NCBI GenBank assembly: GCA_016256075.1
Contig: SDVU01000363.1
Span: 1 to 14,399, forward strand
Reading direction: 5' to 3'
From: Dictyocoela muelleri
Taxonomy: Eukaryota; Microsporidia
DNA length: 14,399 bases
In this document: piece by piece, positions 7,379 to 14,399 of the stretch
How positions within the stretch are numbered: position 1 is the stretch's first letter
How the letters are laid out: each line of letters opens with the position of its first letter
Notes under the pieces: generated by a model
Database searches by the model: none
What the model saw: the letters and a program-made list of their open reading frames with translations, nothing else
What the model was told of the DNA's origin: nothing
Made by a program: the position numbers and the translations under genes

Positions 7379-7481
7379 TTTGGCGCCTAAAAGAAAGAAA
7401 AATCTTACATGTGCGCTCCTAAAAAATAAAATCTTGAACGTGCTCCCCGACATTAAAAACTTTATAAAACCCTGGTCTAAG

Positions 7482-7507
7482 GAATCTCTACTACATCTAG
7501 GAGATTC
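7482..7507. other. Short hairpin
   Basis: GAATCTC at 7482-7488 pairs perfectly with GAGATTC at 7501-7507 around 12 bases. It overlaps the last base of the hAT target duplication and is not followed by a T run. Nothing else is seen between 7508 and 7729. Confidence 0.5.
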
Positions 7508-7729
7508 TTCTGTTTATATTAATATTCTAACAAGTATTGTTAGCTATGCAATACTGTAATGGCCGTATTGACTATTTTTAAATATTATATTTATATAAAC
7601 CTAAAAAAATTGTTCAAGTTCAAAAATTACGCAGACTTATTGATTAAGATTGTTTTAATATGCTTTTATTTATCTTTTTACACAAATTTGGTCTTTAGCA
7701 TTAATTAATACAAAAATGTCAAAATAAAA

Positions 7730-8076
7730 CAGTGTTTAGTTCTCCAACGACCTAGTTACCACTCCCTCTTTTTTAGAAATCACCATCTGTAAAAGGAAAT
7801 TGTATGATTCTTATTTTAAATAAGCCTCAAATGTCGATATATCTTTAGATAAATAGTCAAAATATTCTATGACCTTGTATATAGTTTTAATAAATTTTCG
7901 CTTTTCGTAAATTTATGAAATCTTATATTTAAAGTCTGAAAAGATTTTACTCGTTTATTTAAAGAGATATTGACATTTTACGCTATTTCAAATAAGAATC
8001 ATACAATTTCCTTTTACAGATAGTGATTTCTAAAAAAAAGGGGGTGGTAACTAGGTCGTTGGAGAACTAAACACTG
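7730..8076. mobile_element. Foldback element 1, almost fully palindromic
   Basis: The first 93 bp or so (CAGTGTTTAGTTCTCCAACG and on) recur as the reverse complement up to 8076 with only a few differences. Weaker pairing continues to the centre near 7903, so virtually the whole 347 bp folds into one hairpin. The termini CAGTG...CACTG, with a TA on each side at 7725-7726 and 8083-8084 after short A or T runs, recall Tc1/mariner ends. A Tc1/mariner-mobilised MITE is therefore the best guess. No coding capacity. The well-kept arms suggest recent origin or gene conversion. Confidence 0.85.
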
Positions 8077-8156
8077 TTTTTTTATTATTTAAGTTCGAGG
8101 AGATATAAAATCTATAAAAAGGCAAATGAGATATTTAGATTATATTATAATATGGT
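8076..8156 (+). repeat. Left copy of an ~80-bp direct repeat flanking foldback 2
   Basis: It starts with a T run and contains AGTTCGAGGAGATATAAAAT and CTATAAAAAGGCAAATGA. The second copy is at 8911-8989 in the same orientation, at roughly 80-85 percent identity by eye. Confidence 0.8.
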
Positions 8157-8910
8157 TTAGCGCCAACTTGTCATTTAAAAAAAGCGTCAACTCGTCACAG
8201 ACTTTTTAAAAAATCGTCCTTTATACAAAATTTATAATTAAAAATACTCAGTGAGGATACATTTTTTTTATCATAACAATTTTATGGTAGCAAGAAAAAT
8301 CGCCTTAATCGTGTTCTCGTAAACTTGCCTGAGCGCAGCGCGAGAAATCACCGCAAAATTTTTTTAATAAAAAATTATAGCAATTTTTTATTTTTAATTA
8401 TATTTGATTCCAACGTCCCTTAGACACTATCTCTAGAAAATCTTTTCAATTACCAAATATAGAAATGACATGTTATAATATTTTTTAATATTGTTTTATA
8501 TACATAATTTAGAATTAAATTTTCATATAATACGGCTACTAAAGTTTATATAAAAATTGATTTCTCAAATATTTATATAAAACAATATAAAATAAAATTT
8601 GATTATGGCTTGACATTTCTACATTTCTAATTTATAAAAAATTTATAAAGATGGTGTCTAAAGAGCGTAAGAATCATTATCATTTTTTTTCAAAATAAGA
8701 AATTGCCATAATTTTCGATTAAAAAAATTCGCGAAGAAGTCTTGTGCTACCATAAAATTGTTGTGGCCAAACAATTTTTAAACTCGCCGACTATTTATAA
8801 TTATAAATTTATTTAAAAGTCATTTTTTTTAAAAAAGTCTGGGAGGTGTTGAGGCCATTTTTTAAATGACAAATTGACGCCGTTTTTTAAATGGCGAGTT
8901 TCGCCTGGCC
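8157..8910. mobile_element. Foldback element 2, ~750 bp hairpin, probably MULE-related
   Basis: The left arm (8159 to about 8530) and right arm (about 8550-8882) are imperfect reverse complements, for example CAATTTTATGGTAGCA against TGCTACCATAAAATTG. The left arm has about 60 bp extra near 8300-8350 with a GC-rich patch (GAGCGCAGCGCGAG). Both ends contain short tandem units of the type GGCGTCAACTYGTCATTTAA. The motif GTCAACTCGTCAC at 8187-8199 resembles the end of the MULE at 10196 (GGCAACTCGCCAC), and long inverted ends are typical of MULE MITEs. No coding capacity. Confidence 0.75.
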
Positions 8911-8989
8911 GTTTTTTTTTAATTGAAGTTCGGGAAGCTATAAAATCTATAAAAAAGCAAATAATGTATTTAGGTTATATTAGAATATG
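8911..8989 (+). repeat. Right copy of the ~80-bp direct repeat
   Basis: It contains AGTTCGGGAAGCTATAAAAT and CTATAAAAAAGCAAATAATG, matching 8076-8156. After it, 8990-9190 is A+T-rich without a feature I can support. Confidence 0.8.
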
Positions 8990-9192
8990 TACTTTCCAAT
9001 GTTCATAATTTTTTTTGAAAGTTGATGAGGAAAACAAATTATAGGTTAAGTTTTTTTTAATCAATTTTCATCATTATATTGTAAAAACTGCTTTTTTCTA
9101 ATCTTTTAAATTTTATTTAATAGATCTGAAAGTTGTCTCCTATGAAAATAAAAGAATTAATACTTTAAAGATAGAAATTATACATAATGGGA

Positions 9193-9521
9193 GAAAAAAT
9201 TTGGTACTGGTACCAGAACACTGGACAAAATTCGGGAGCATTAAGAAGAATTTATCAAAAACTGATCTGTAAAAATATTTATATAATCAATACAATTTTT
9301 TTTGCTTATATATGTATTATCCAAAAAAGAATAGGTGTGAAGTTTAAAAAAATTTTCGACAAAAATTTTTTAAACTTACCACCCATCCCTTTTTAGATAA
9401 TACATATATAAGCAAATAAAATTGTATTGATTATATAAATATTTTTGAAGATCAGTTTTGATAAGCTCTTACCAATGCTTCCGAATTTGGTCCAGTGTTC
9501 TGGTACCAGTACCAAAAATTT
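9193..9521. mobile_element. Foldback element 3
   Basis: GGTACTGGTACCAGAACACT near 9203 recurs as its reverse complement ending near 9514. The arms go on pairing through TATATAATCAATACAATTTT and GCTTATATATGTATTATC to a centre near 9358. Almost the whole 330 bp is one hairpin. The outer end contains the self-complementary GGTACTGGTACC. The 69-codon open frame at 9187-9396 is a by-product of one arm. No target duplication was recognised. Confidence 0.85.
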
Positions 9522-9550
9522 GGCTTTGGAAGTAAAATATCATATTTTTT

Positions 9551-10077
9551 ACTCTGTTTCATTATAAAAAACGACTTTTATTTCATAAAAATCTAATATA
9601 ATAAAAACTGTTGACTATGATCTAATTTTCTCGCGAAATTTCTACAATAAAATTGTTTTTTACAAAAAAACTTTATATTATAAATTTAGAAATATTATGA
9701 TTTAAGGATATTTTTTTTTAATATTTTTAGAATATTTTTTTAGTAAAAAAAACAATTTTATTTTGAGAATTTTGAGAGTAAATTAAATTCATTTTAGTTT
9801 ACAGTTTTTATTTTACTTAGATTTCATACGGTAAATACAGCTATTTATGATGAAAAAATACCAAATTTCCAGAATAAAAACATTTTTTATCTGTAAAACT
9901 TTACATTCTAAAAATAGAAAAATATCCTTTTCGGGAAGATTTTTCTACTTTTAGAACAATATTTTTTTGTGAATAATAATTTTTTTTGACAATTTTGTGA
10001 TAAAATCAAAACATGTGTACACTTTTTAATTTTCTTATATTTTATAGGAAAAAATGGCTTTTTATGATGGAACAGTA
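9551..10077. mobile_element. Foldback element 4, more diverged
   Basis: TACTCTGTTTCATTATAAAA at the left matches the reverse complement of the right end (TACTGTTCCATCATAAAA) and pairing continues inward. AAGGATATTTTT...ATTTTTAGAAT is recognisable in both arms. The centre lies near 9810. The sequence is extremely A+T-rich, so part of the match may be compositional, but the ordered matches at the outer ends are not. Confidence 0.6.
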
Positions 10078-10169
10078 CATGAAATTTTAAGAGGGAAAAT
10101 CTCCCTTTTTTAGTTTGCAGTTACATTTTTTCTTATATATTATAGGTATAAATGGCTTATTATAAATGT
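10028..10169 (+). repeat. Local duplication of the right end of foldback 4
   Basis: TTTTCTTATATTTTATAGGA then AAAATGGCTTTTTATGA at 10029-10069 recurs 100 bp later as TTTTCTTATATATTATAGGT then ATAAATGGCTTATTATAAA at 10129-10169. Confidence 0.7.
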
Positions 10170-10195
10170 AAAAGTGCCTTTTTATTAGGCTATCC

Positions 10196-10224
10196 GGCAA
10201 CTCGCCACATTGTGGTGAGTTGCC
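10196..10224. repeat. MULE left terminus, perfect 13-bp hairpin
   Basis: GGCAACTCGCCAC pairs with 10212-10224 over 13 bp (one G-T pair) around ATT. A related, less perfect version with a 7-bp stem forms the right terminus at 12364-12389. Confidence 0.85.
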
Positions 10225-10247
10225 TAATTCGTTATAATTTAGTGAGA

Positions 10248-11515
10248 TGGCTGAATTTCGCTATGAATTTAGCCGCATGGATCATGGCAAAATTAAAATA
10301 ATAAAAAGTCGGAGAAGAAGTAAGTTATTATTATATGGGGGTTTTGTTATTATATAGTACGGGAAAAAGAAAGGATTTCTACTTAGAGATGCCGAAATAA
10401 AAAATGCAAAGGAAGTATTGTATTAGAAGGCGAAAATTGTCGGGTTAGAAATCAACATGCACATGATGATGATTTTGATAAGAATTAAGAAAAAAAAATC
10501 TAATAAATGTGCAAATAAAGATATTTAATGAGGAACGAGCGGCCTGGGGATATGGTTTTGTATGAAATGGGAATATTAACAAAATCAGTTTCAAAATATT
10601 TACATAAACATCAAAATTTAGGTGATAGTTAACAAAATTAAGAAAAAAAAAGTAAGAATGAAGATGTTATGCCAGAATGTATTAATATGCCCTTTCTACA
10701 AAAGTTTTATTATTTTTGATTCAGGAATACATTCATAAAATAGAATTCTGATTTTTAGCACCGCAACTCATTCTTTAAACTTAGAAAATTTCGATGAATG
10801 GTATTAAGAGACGAGACATTTAAATCATTCACCGTCAGTTATGAGCAATTATACACAATTGCGAGGAAAATAAAGACAAACTATCACCCCTTTTAATATT
10901 GATAAAAATCGATCAAAAGTGAGTTATCTAAAACTATTTAATCTTATTAAGCAGAATATTACAAAGATGCCTAAGTTTAGGGCAATACATTCCGAAATTG
11001 CCGCTTTTCAGCTCTTAAAGAAATTTTCGTTCATTCATCAATTTCAGTTTTTTTTCATTTACGCAGATTATATCTAGGCAAGTTCGAAAAATAAATTATT
11101 ATCCGGATATAGCACTAACCAGTTTATAGGAAAAAATTCAAAATGTTTGCTGGGTTAGCTTTGTACCTGTTGATAAATTACATATTTAAGTCAAGAAACT
11201 AGATGATTATTTCTGTAATAATAACTTTAATGATATACAAATAATTTGGGTGGTGATTTAAAAAATATTGTAATAATATAAAAGATATAAATTCATGTCC
11301 ATAAAATATATTATCTCATCAGCATTTTGGTCAGTAGCAGACAAAATATTAAACAATGTATCGATTACTATTAATTGTTTGGAAGGTTAGCATAAGTCTT
11401 TGGACAATAATTTTATAAGAGCACATCCATCTCTTCACGAGTTTGAAAAATAGCTTAAAAAGCAACATGCTCAAGTAGAAAATAAAATCATAAATTATGT
11501 TTACAAATATATCCG
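10248..11515 (+). pseudogene. MULE transposase with FLYWCH-type zinc finger, heavily decayed
   Basis: ATG 10248 opens MAEFRYEFSRMDHGKIKIIK then SRRRSKLLLYGGFV, the start of a FLYWCH finger. In the next frame RCRNKKCKGSIVLEGENC and VRNQHAHD supply the zinc ligands: Cys 10390, Cys 10405, His 10456, His 10462. The Trp of the WRC motif is now TAG. Downstream, DETFKSFTVSYEQLYTIA (from 10810) matches the MULE core motif DGTFK...F.QLYTIH with the first catalytic Asp. Then come a segment like the second Asp region (SEIAAFQLLKKF) and CWVSFVPVDKL near 11150. FWSVADKILNNVSITINCLE (from 11325), then stop, HKSL and AHPSLHEFEK, matches the family's NN.IE.WH..FN...HPS.W...L region. More than ten stops and frame changes are present, so it is long dead. 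Confidence 0.8.
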
Positions 11516-11680
11516 ATAAATAGTAATATTTATTTCCATATGGCGTCTAACATAAACAATCATAAGAGTTATATAGGCATTCAATTCTTAAAAATAATCT
11601 TTTTTTTGAATCTAAAGTTGAAGAATAATTTTAATTAAAATATTTATTAGTTTAATTATTGACATTTTGATATTTTTTTC

Positions 11681-11875
11681 GATAGGCCGGCGTTCCGCCT
11701 ATCTAGTAGAAACTACGGGTTTTTTTCGCCTATCCAAGCGAAACTACGGTTCCCCCCTAGTCGGGCGAAACTACGGTTTTTGCCTAGTCGGGAATAACTA
11801 TGTTTTTTTTTCGTCTAATTTTGGCAAGCCGGCGTTTCGCCTAGGCAGACGAACTACGGGTTTTTTGTCCTAAAA
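11681..11875 (+). repeat. GC-rich degenerate tandem array with CGAAACTACGG units
   Basis: GAAACTACGG or close forms occur at 11709, 11740, 11767, 11792 (GAATAACTATG) and 11851 (GAACTACGGG), each followed by a T or C run and then CGCCTA-like bases. The array is bracketed by two copies of GCCGGCGTTYCGCCTA (11686 and 11828). The first lies in a 7-bp stem GATAGGC/GCCTATC (11681-11703). Base composition is very unlike the surroundings. Confidence 0.75.
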
Positions 11876-12146
11876 ATTACTAAAATAAACCTTATGATTT
11901 ATAAATCAAATTAAGTTAAAAATTTTAAATCAGAAAAAAAATAACCAAATTAAGTTTCATCTAATCAGTAAGTCATAGATTTACTTATTTAGGCTAACCT
12001 ATGACATAGTTAAGTAAATATAAGACTTAGTTATGTGAATATATGACTTTTATTTCTTTTTGCTTTAATTTAATCTGTTTTGTAAATCATAAGGGCTTGT
12101 TTTTATTTTTTTATACGGAAAAAAAACGTAGTTTTACTTGCCTAGG
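11840..12146. mobile_element. Foldback element 5, inside the MULE
   Basis: Both ends are CCTAGG. From the left CCTAGGCAGACGAACTACGG, then CTTATGATTTA and ATTAA blocks, find their reverse complements from 12146 backwards (CCTAGGCAAGTAAAACTACG, CTTATGATTTA, ATTAA). The centre near 12000 contains several copies of AAGTCATA-type motifs. The left arm shares its outer part with the GC-rich array. No coding capacity. Confidence 0.65.
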
Positions 12147-12363
12147 AGAAAATCCGGCTTAAATTTTTTCATTTAAAAATATAGTATTTCAACTGCATAT
12201 TTATCGCATTAACCTACATTACATGTTATTAGATAAATTAAACATGAATCTAAGATTACAATGTGGATAAGTTATATTTCTAATTTAGTTATTATTATTA
12301 ATTATAGTTGATTTTGATATTATGATGATTTTTTTGTGTGTCTCAATTTGTGGCGAATCTCTA
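12147..12363. other. Right part of the MULE without recognised gene
   Basis: A+T-rich with no open frame of note and no repeat shared with other parts of the window. Confidence 0.5.
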
Positions 12364-12430
12364 GCAACTCAACAATGTGTCGAGTTGCCATATTACGGCC
12401 GAATTCTACATAAATACTTAAAATAATCAT

Positions 12431-12757
12431 TAAGTTCAAAAATAACGATTTTTTTCCCTTAAATAGTCTTAGATCTTAAAAAATATTGTTAAAAGCAATA
12501 ACAAAAAAAACAAGAATGTTTATGATAGTTATTTTTATAATCATAAATAATGAAAAAATGATATAGTTTTCCGGAGGTGTAATACGAGAGGATTTGCCTT
12601 TCTTGTAACACCAGTCAGATATACCTTCCCCCTTTTATGATTATAAAAACTGCTATATTAAGAATTCTTTATATTTTCCTTTATTGCTTTTAACGATATG
12701 TTTTTAAATTCAAGTCCATTTTAGATAAAAAATCGGAGATTTTGAAACTAAAAATAC
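12431..12757. mobile_element. Foldback element 6
   Basis: In order from the left end: TTCAAAAATAACGATTTTTT, GTTAAAAGCAATAA and TTTTTATAATCATAA. Each recurs as the reverse complement in mirrored order from 12757 backwards. The centre is near 12590 and is GC-richer (CGAGAGGATTTGCC). About 327 bp, no coding capacity, no target duplication recognised. Confidence 0.75.
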
Positions 12758-12814
12758 CTACCGTGATTTTTCTTATAGCCTTTCCTTAGATTTTATAAAA
12801 GTAAAAGTGATTAT

Positions 12815-13009
12815 TTATAATGTAAAAATGTCATATATTTTATTACATGTTGACAATATCCATAGCTGCCAATCCGGAGAGCTGTATCCTACAGTGGTCT
12901 GTGACCTTTGGACCAGGTGTTCCAATAATAAGTCACTTCCTAAGCTATCTAGAAGCCCAACTGTATACGTGATTTTTGTTTTATCAATGACTCGGCAGGA
13001 TACAGTTAA
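12815..13009 (-). other. Open minus-strand frame without start, in a GC-richer segment
   Basis: Sixty-four codons open between stops on the minus strand (contains RVIDKTKITYTVGLLDSLGS and YSSPDWQLW) with no Met. The plus strand is also open over most of the same stretch (12807-13013). The GC content is clearly above the surroundings. I recognise no family on either strand. It may be a gene fragment, but it lacks enough support to be called coding. Confidence 0.2.
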
Positions 13010-13290
13010 TTAGCGGCTTTTCATTAATTTATATTTTTTACTACTTTTTGCCGAGATGCGTCGTCGCACTCATTCCCACACCTAGGTGAGTCCCTTCTGA
13101 TTCATTTTCATATTAGACCAAGTCTTAATCAGCTATAACACACTGAAACAACTGTATATTATACTATAATTATATAATTATGACCACTTAATATCATCCC
13201 CTCATTATTTATAAAAGAGTGACGTCACCTGGATTCGAACCACGATACTTAAATTTACATTCAAGAGTATTAAACACTGATCTATCTGGA
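12948..13290. repeat. Dispersed repeat copy B, with a tRNA-like right end on the minus strand
   Basis: Homologous to copy A at 6117-6460 in the same orientation. On the minus strand from about 13290: TAGATCAGTGTTTA (A-box-like), a 7-bp stem CTTGAAT/ATTTAAG with GTAA loop, then GGTTCGAATCC, a perfect pol III B box / T-loop, with a T-stem pairing at 4 of 5 positions. The would-be acceptor stem does not pair, so it is tRNA-derived rather than a working tRNA. The plus-strand left end (TATCAATGACTCGGCAGGAT) aligns with the minus-strand right end (TATCGTGGTTCGAATCC). The two ends are therefore inverted relatives of each other. Confidence 0.65.
13222..13290 (-). promoter_or_regulatory. Candidate internal pol III promoter (A and B boxes) of copy B
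   Basis: B box GGTTCGAATCC matches the consensus exactly. The A-box candidate lies about 40 bases upstream on the same (minus) strand. Transcription is inferred from motif only. Confidence 0.45.
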
Positions 13291-13512
13291 CAAATAAAAA
13301 TATAATATATTAAGAATCATGATCAGAAAATTTGAATTTTATGAACACATAGATTTTTTTGTCATTTTTTAATTCTGATATTTACGATTCATAAAAAATA
13401 TTTATTGAAAGCTATCTATTTTCGGTGATTATAATTTATTATTTTTTTCTAAAAATGGTCGAATAAGAAAACCCCTTAGTTTTACCCTTTCCATATTTTT
13501 TTTATTAATTAC
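13291..13512. other. A+T-rich stretch, weak inverted repeat only
   Basis: GAATCATGATCAGAA near 13314 is loosely complementary to TTCTGATATTTACGATTC near 13375. No gene is supported. Confidence 0.35.
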
Positions 13513-14046
13513 CACTGGCTTGAGGAGTTCCCAGGCTTGAGAGGTTCCATTAAAATTAAAAATTTATATTTCAAAAAAAAATTTCAAAATACATTTAAAA
13601 TTATCAAACATTAAATTTATTCAAAATAAAACTCTTAATTTTTTTAATTGAAACTTTAAAAATTTAAATAGAAATTCTTGAAATTTTTAAAATAAATTCG
13701 AAATCTTAAAATACATTAACATTTAAAAAATGATGAAATGATGTTTTTATTGAAAAATCGAATTTATTGTATATATAATTTTTTATTTTTACAATTGATA
13801 CTATATTTTTATATTTCCGCCTTTTACATAATTTTACTTTATTTTCATAATTTCACATTTACCTCCATTATTATCATCACCCCATTATTATCATTTCCCT
13901 CCATTATTATCATTTCCCTCCATTATTAAATATTTAAAAAAATTTACCCACCATCCATAAAAATAAAAATCTTAAAGAGGGTAAATAGTTAAAACAGAAA
14001 TATTTTAAAAAATTAAATTTTTTCATTTGGAACCCCTCAAGCCTAG
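13513..14046. mobile_element. Foldback element 7 with duplicated left terminus
   Basis: CCAGGCTTGAGAGGTTCCA (13531-13549) matches the reverse complement of 14028-14046 at 17 of 19 positions. A second direct copy of the terminus, CTGGCTTGAGGAGTTCC, lies at once to its left (13515-13531). Inside are A+T-rich arms of uncertain pairing and an 18-bp tandem repeat. The element ends 9 bp before the TA flank of the Tc1-like element. The 63-codon frame at 13738-13929 is low-complexity. Confidence 0.6.
13862..13928. repeat. Tandem repeat, about 3.5 units of 17-19 bp
   Basis: Units of CCTCCATTATTATCATTTC, with the first ending in CATCAC and the last cut after ATTATTA. Confidence 0.9.
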
Positions 14047-14057
14047 AATCCCATGTA

Positions 14058-14399
14058 CACTGGCGGCGAAAAAAAAGTTGTATAAACTTTTATCGCATAT
14101 TAACTATCCCCCGCCAAAATAAAAATGCTTAAAACATATAGAATTAGTTTCACATAAAATTTTATTATTTCGCTTTTTTCTCATAATCTTTGAACATGTC
14201 TATTTTTTACAAACTAGAAATATTGATGGCAGATAAAAAGTTGTATTTTTTTATTAATAAGACGTATATAAACCCTTGGCTTCTAAAACTTCCTTGCATC
14301 TTCTTTTCATGCTATACACCAATTTTTCACATATCGAAACGTCAATATTATTCCATTCTTTAACAATAACATCCTTTAATTCAGTTAAATTTTTTACTT
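14058..14399 (-). mobile_element. Left end of a Tc1-like transposon, continuing beyond the window
   Basis: After TA at 14056-14057 comes CACTGGCGGCGAAAAAAAAG, a Tc1-type terminus. The core AAAAAGTTGTAT of this end (about 14070-14085) recurs at 14234-14247 within TTGATGGCAGATAAAAAGTT. The element thus has two direct repeats about 165 bp apart, the IR/DR arrangement known from several Tc1 families. Between them I see no other feature. The transposase gene runs toward this end. Confidence 0.75.
14254..14399 (-). CDS. C-terminus of a Tc1-like transposase, cut by the window edge
   Basis: Forty-seven codons are open on the minus strand from the window edge to TAA at 14254-14256. The sequence includes KEWNNIDVSICEKLVYSMKR, then RCKEVLEAKGLYTSY. 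This is the family tail that follows the catalytic Glu in Tc1 transposases (W..I....+.L..SM.RRC..VI.AKG..T.Y). No break is visible. The catalytic triad lies outside. The stop codon falls inside the inner direct repeat. The copy could be intact. Confidence 0.85.
   Translation of the reverse strand, partial: VKNLTELKDVIVKEWNNIDVSICEKLVYSMKRRCKEVLEAKGLYTSY

Larger units (their letters stand above)
6917..7474. mobile_element. Non-autonomous hAT transposon (MITE)
   Basis: The left end begins CAATGTTTTGCAAACT and the right end, reverse-complemented, begins CAGGGTTTTATAAAGT; 11 of the first 16 bases agree, and both fit the hAT consensus CAGGGGTTYTCAAACT. Flanking 8-mers GTCTAAAG (6909-6916) and GTCTAAGG (7475-7482) are a target duplication of the hAT length with one change. 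Subterminal short motifs with GCGC/GCAC cores (AGGTGCGCCC left; GGAGCAC, GGAGCGCAC and GGCGCC right) recur near both ends, as in hAT transposase-binding regions. No transposase is present in the 558 bp. The core has a GC-richer structured patch and a microsatellite. Confidence 0.65.
10196..12389 (+). mobile_element. Mutator-like element (MULE), decayed, with a nested foldback
   Basis: The left end (10196-10224) starts GGCAACTCG and is itself a perfect 13-bp stem with an ATT loop. The right end (12364-12389), reverse-complemented, starts GGCAACTCGACACATTGTTG and aligns with it over about 30 bases, including a following ATTCG. Between them lies a plus-strand MULE transposase remnant starting 24 bp after the left repeat, a GC-rich tandem array (11681-11875) and a foldback (11840-12146). 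The 2194-bp length suits a MULE plus inserted sequence. Nine bases on either side (AGGCTATCC and ATATTACGG) do not match, so no target duplication is visible; mutation or wrong end calls may explain this. Confidence 0.7.

Noticed and set aside
9187-9396. 69-codon plus-strand frame
   Set aside because: It spans one arm and the centre of foldback 3; the length follows from the palindrome and there is no family match.
11667-11873. 68-codon frame across the GC-rich array
   Set aside because: The repeated peptide pattern comes from the tandem units.
11681-11875. CRISPR-like array
   Set aside because: Units are degenerate, spacing is irregular, there are no unique spacers of constant length, and the window is eukaryote-like.
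13222-13290. Functional tRNA gene on the minus strand
   Set aside because: The B box is perfect, but the acceptor and D stems do not pair and the anticodon-like arm has a 7-bp stem with a 4-base loop; copy A is even more degenerate.
13738-13929. 63-codon plus-strand frame
   Set aside because: Hydrophobic low-complexity translation of A+T-rich and tandemly repeated DNA.

Overview
The window is gene-poor and strongly A+T-rich (roughly three quarters by eye). It reads as a graveyard of eukaryotic cut-and-paste DNA transposons. I see no intact host protein gene, no rRNA, no convincing functional tRNA and no CRISPR array. The families recognised are ISXO2-like/Merlin, Tc1/IS630-mariner, a Mutator-like element (MULE) with a FLYWCH zinc finger, and a short non-autonomous hAT. 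Seven foldback (long inverted repeat) elements and a dispersed repeat with tRNA-like ends occur as well. This mix, with no visible introns, suits a transposon-rich microsporidian with a large genome, or another A+T-rich unicellular eukaryote. That assignment is inference.

Layout. 1-350: 3' end of an ISXO2-like transposase gene (+) and a repeated motif that may be its terminus. 420-994: a decayed reading frame (-) of unknown function. 1093-1788: a second, heavily decayed ISXO2-like transposase (-). 1926-5597: a Tc1/IS630 element bounded by TA dinucleotides. Its inverted ends are arrays of about 22-bp tandem repeats (10 units left, 9 right). It holds a broken DD34E transposase (2207-3260) and is interrupted by a Merlin element (3720-4809) with 30-bp inverted repeats and a perfect 8-bp target duplication. 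5640-5890: short tandem repeats, a perfect hairpin and a small ORF. 6117-6460: dispersed repeat copy A. 6917-7474: hAT MITE with an 8-bp target duplication (7 of 8 identical).

7730-10077 is a run of four foldback elements in tandem. 10196-12389 is a MULE with a decayed transposase, a GC-rich tandem array and a further foldback nested inside. 12431-12757 is a sixth foldback. 12948-13290 is copy B of the dispersed repeat, inverted and tRNA-like at both ends. 13513-14046 is a seventh foldback. 14058 to the end is the left end of a Tc1-like element with two direct repeats and the C-terminus of its transposase (-), open as far as visible.

The genes do not form a pathway. The transposase remnants explain the inverted repeats, and the foldback elements are probably non-autonomous passengers mobilised by such enzymes. 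The relative order is partly readable: the Merlin element is younger than the Tc1/IS630 element it interrupts, and foldback 5 or its GC-rich array lies inside the MULE.
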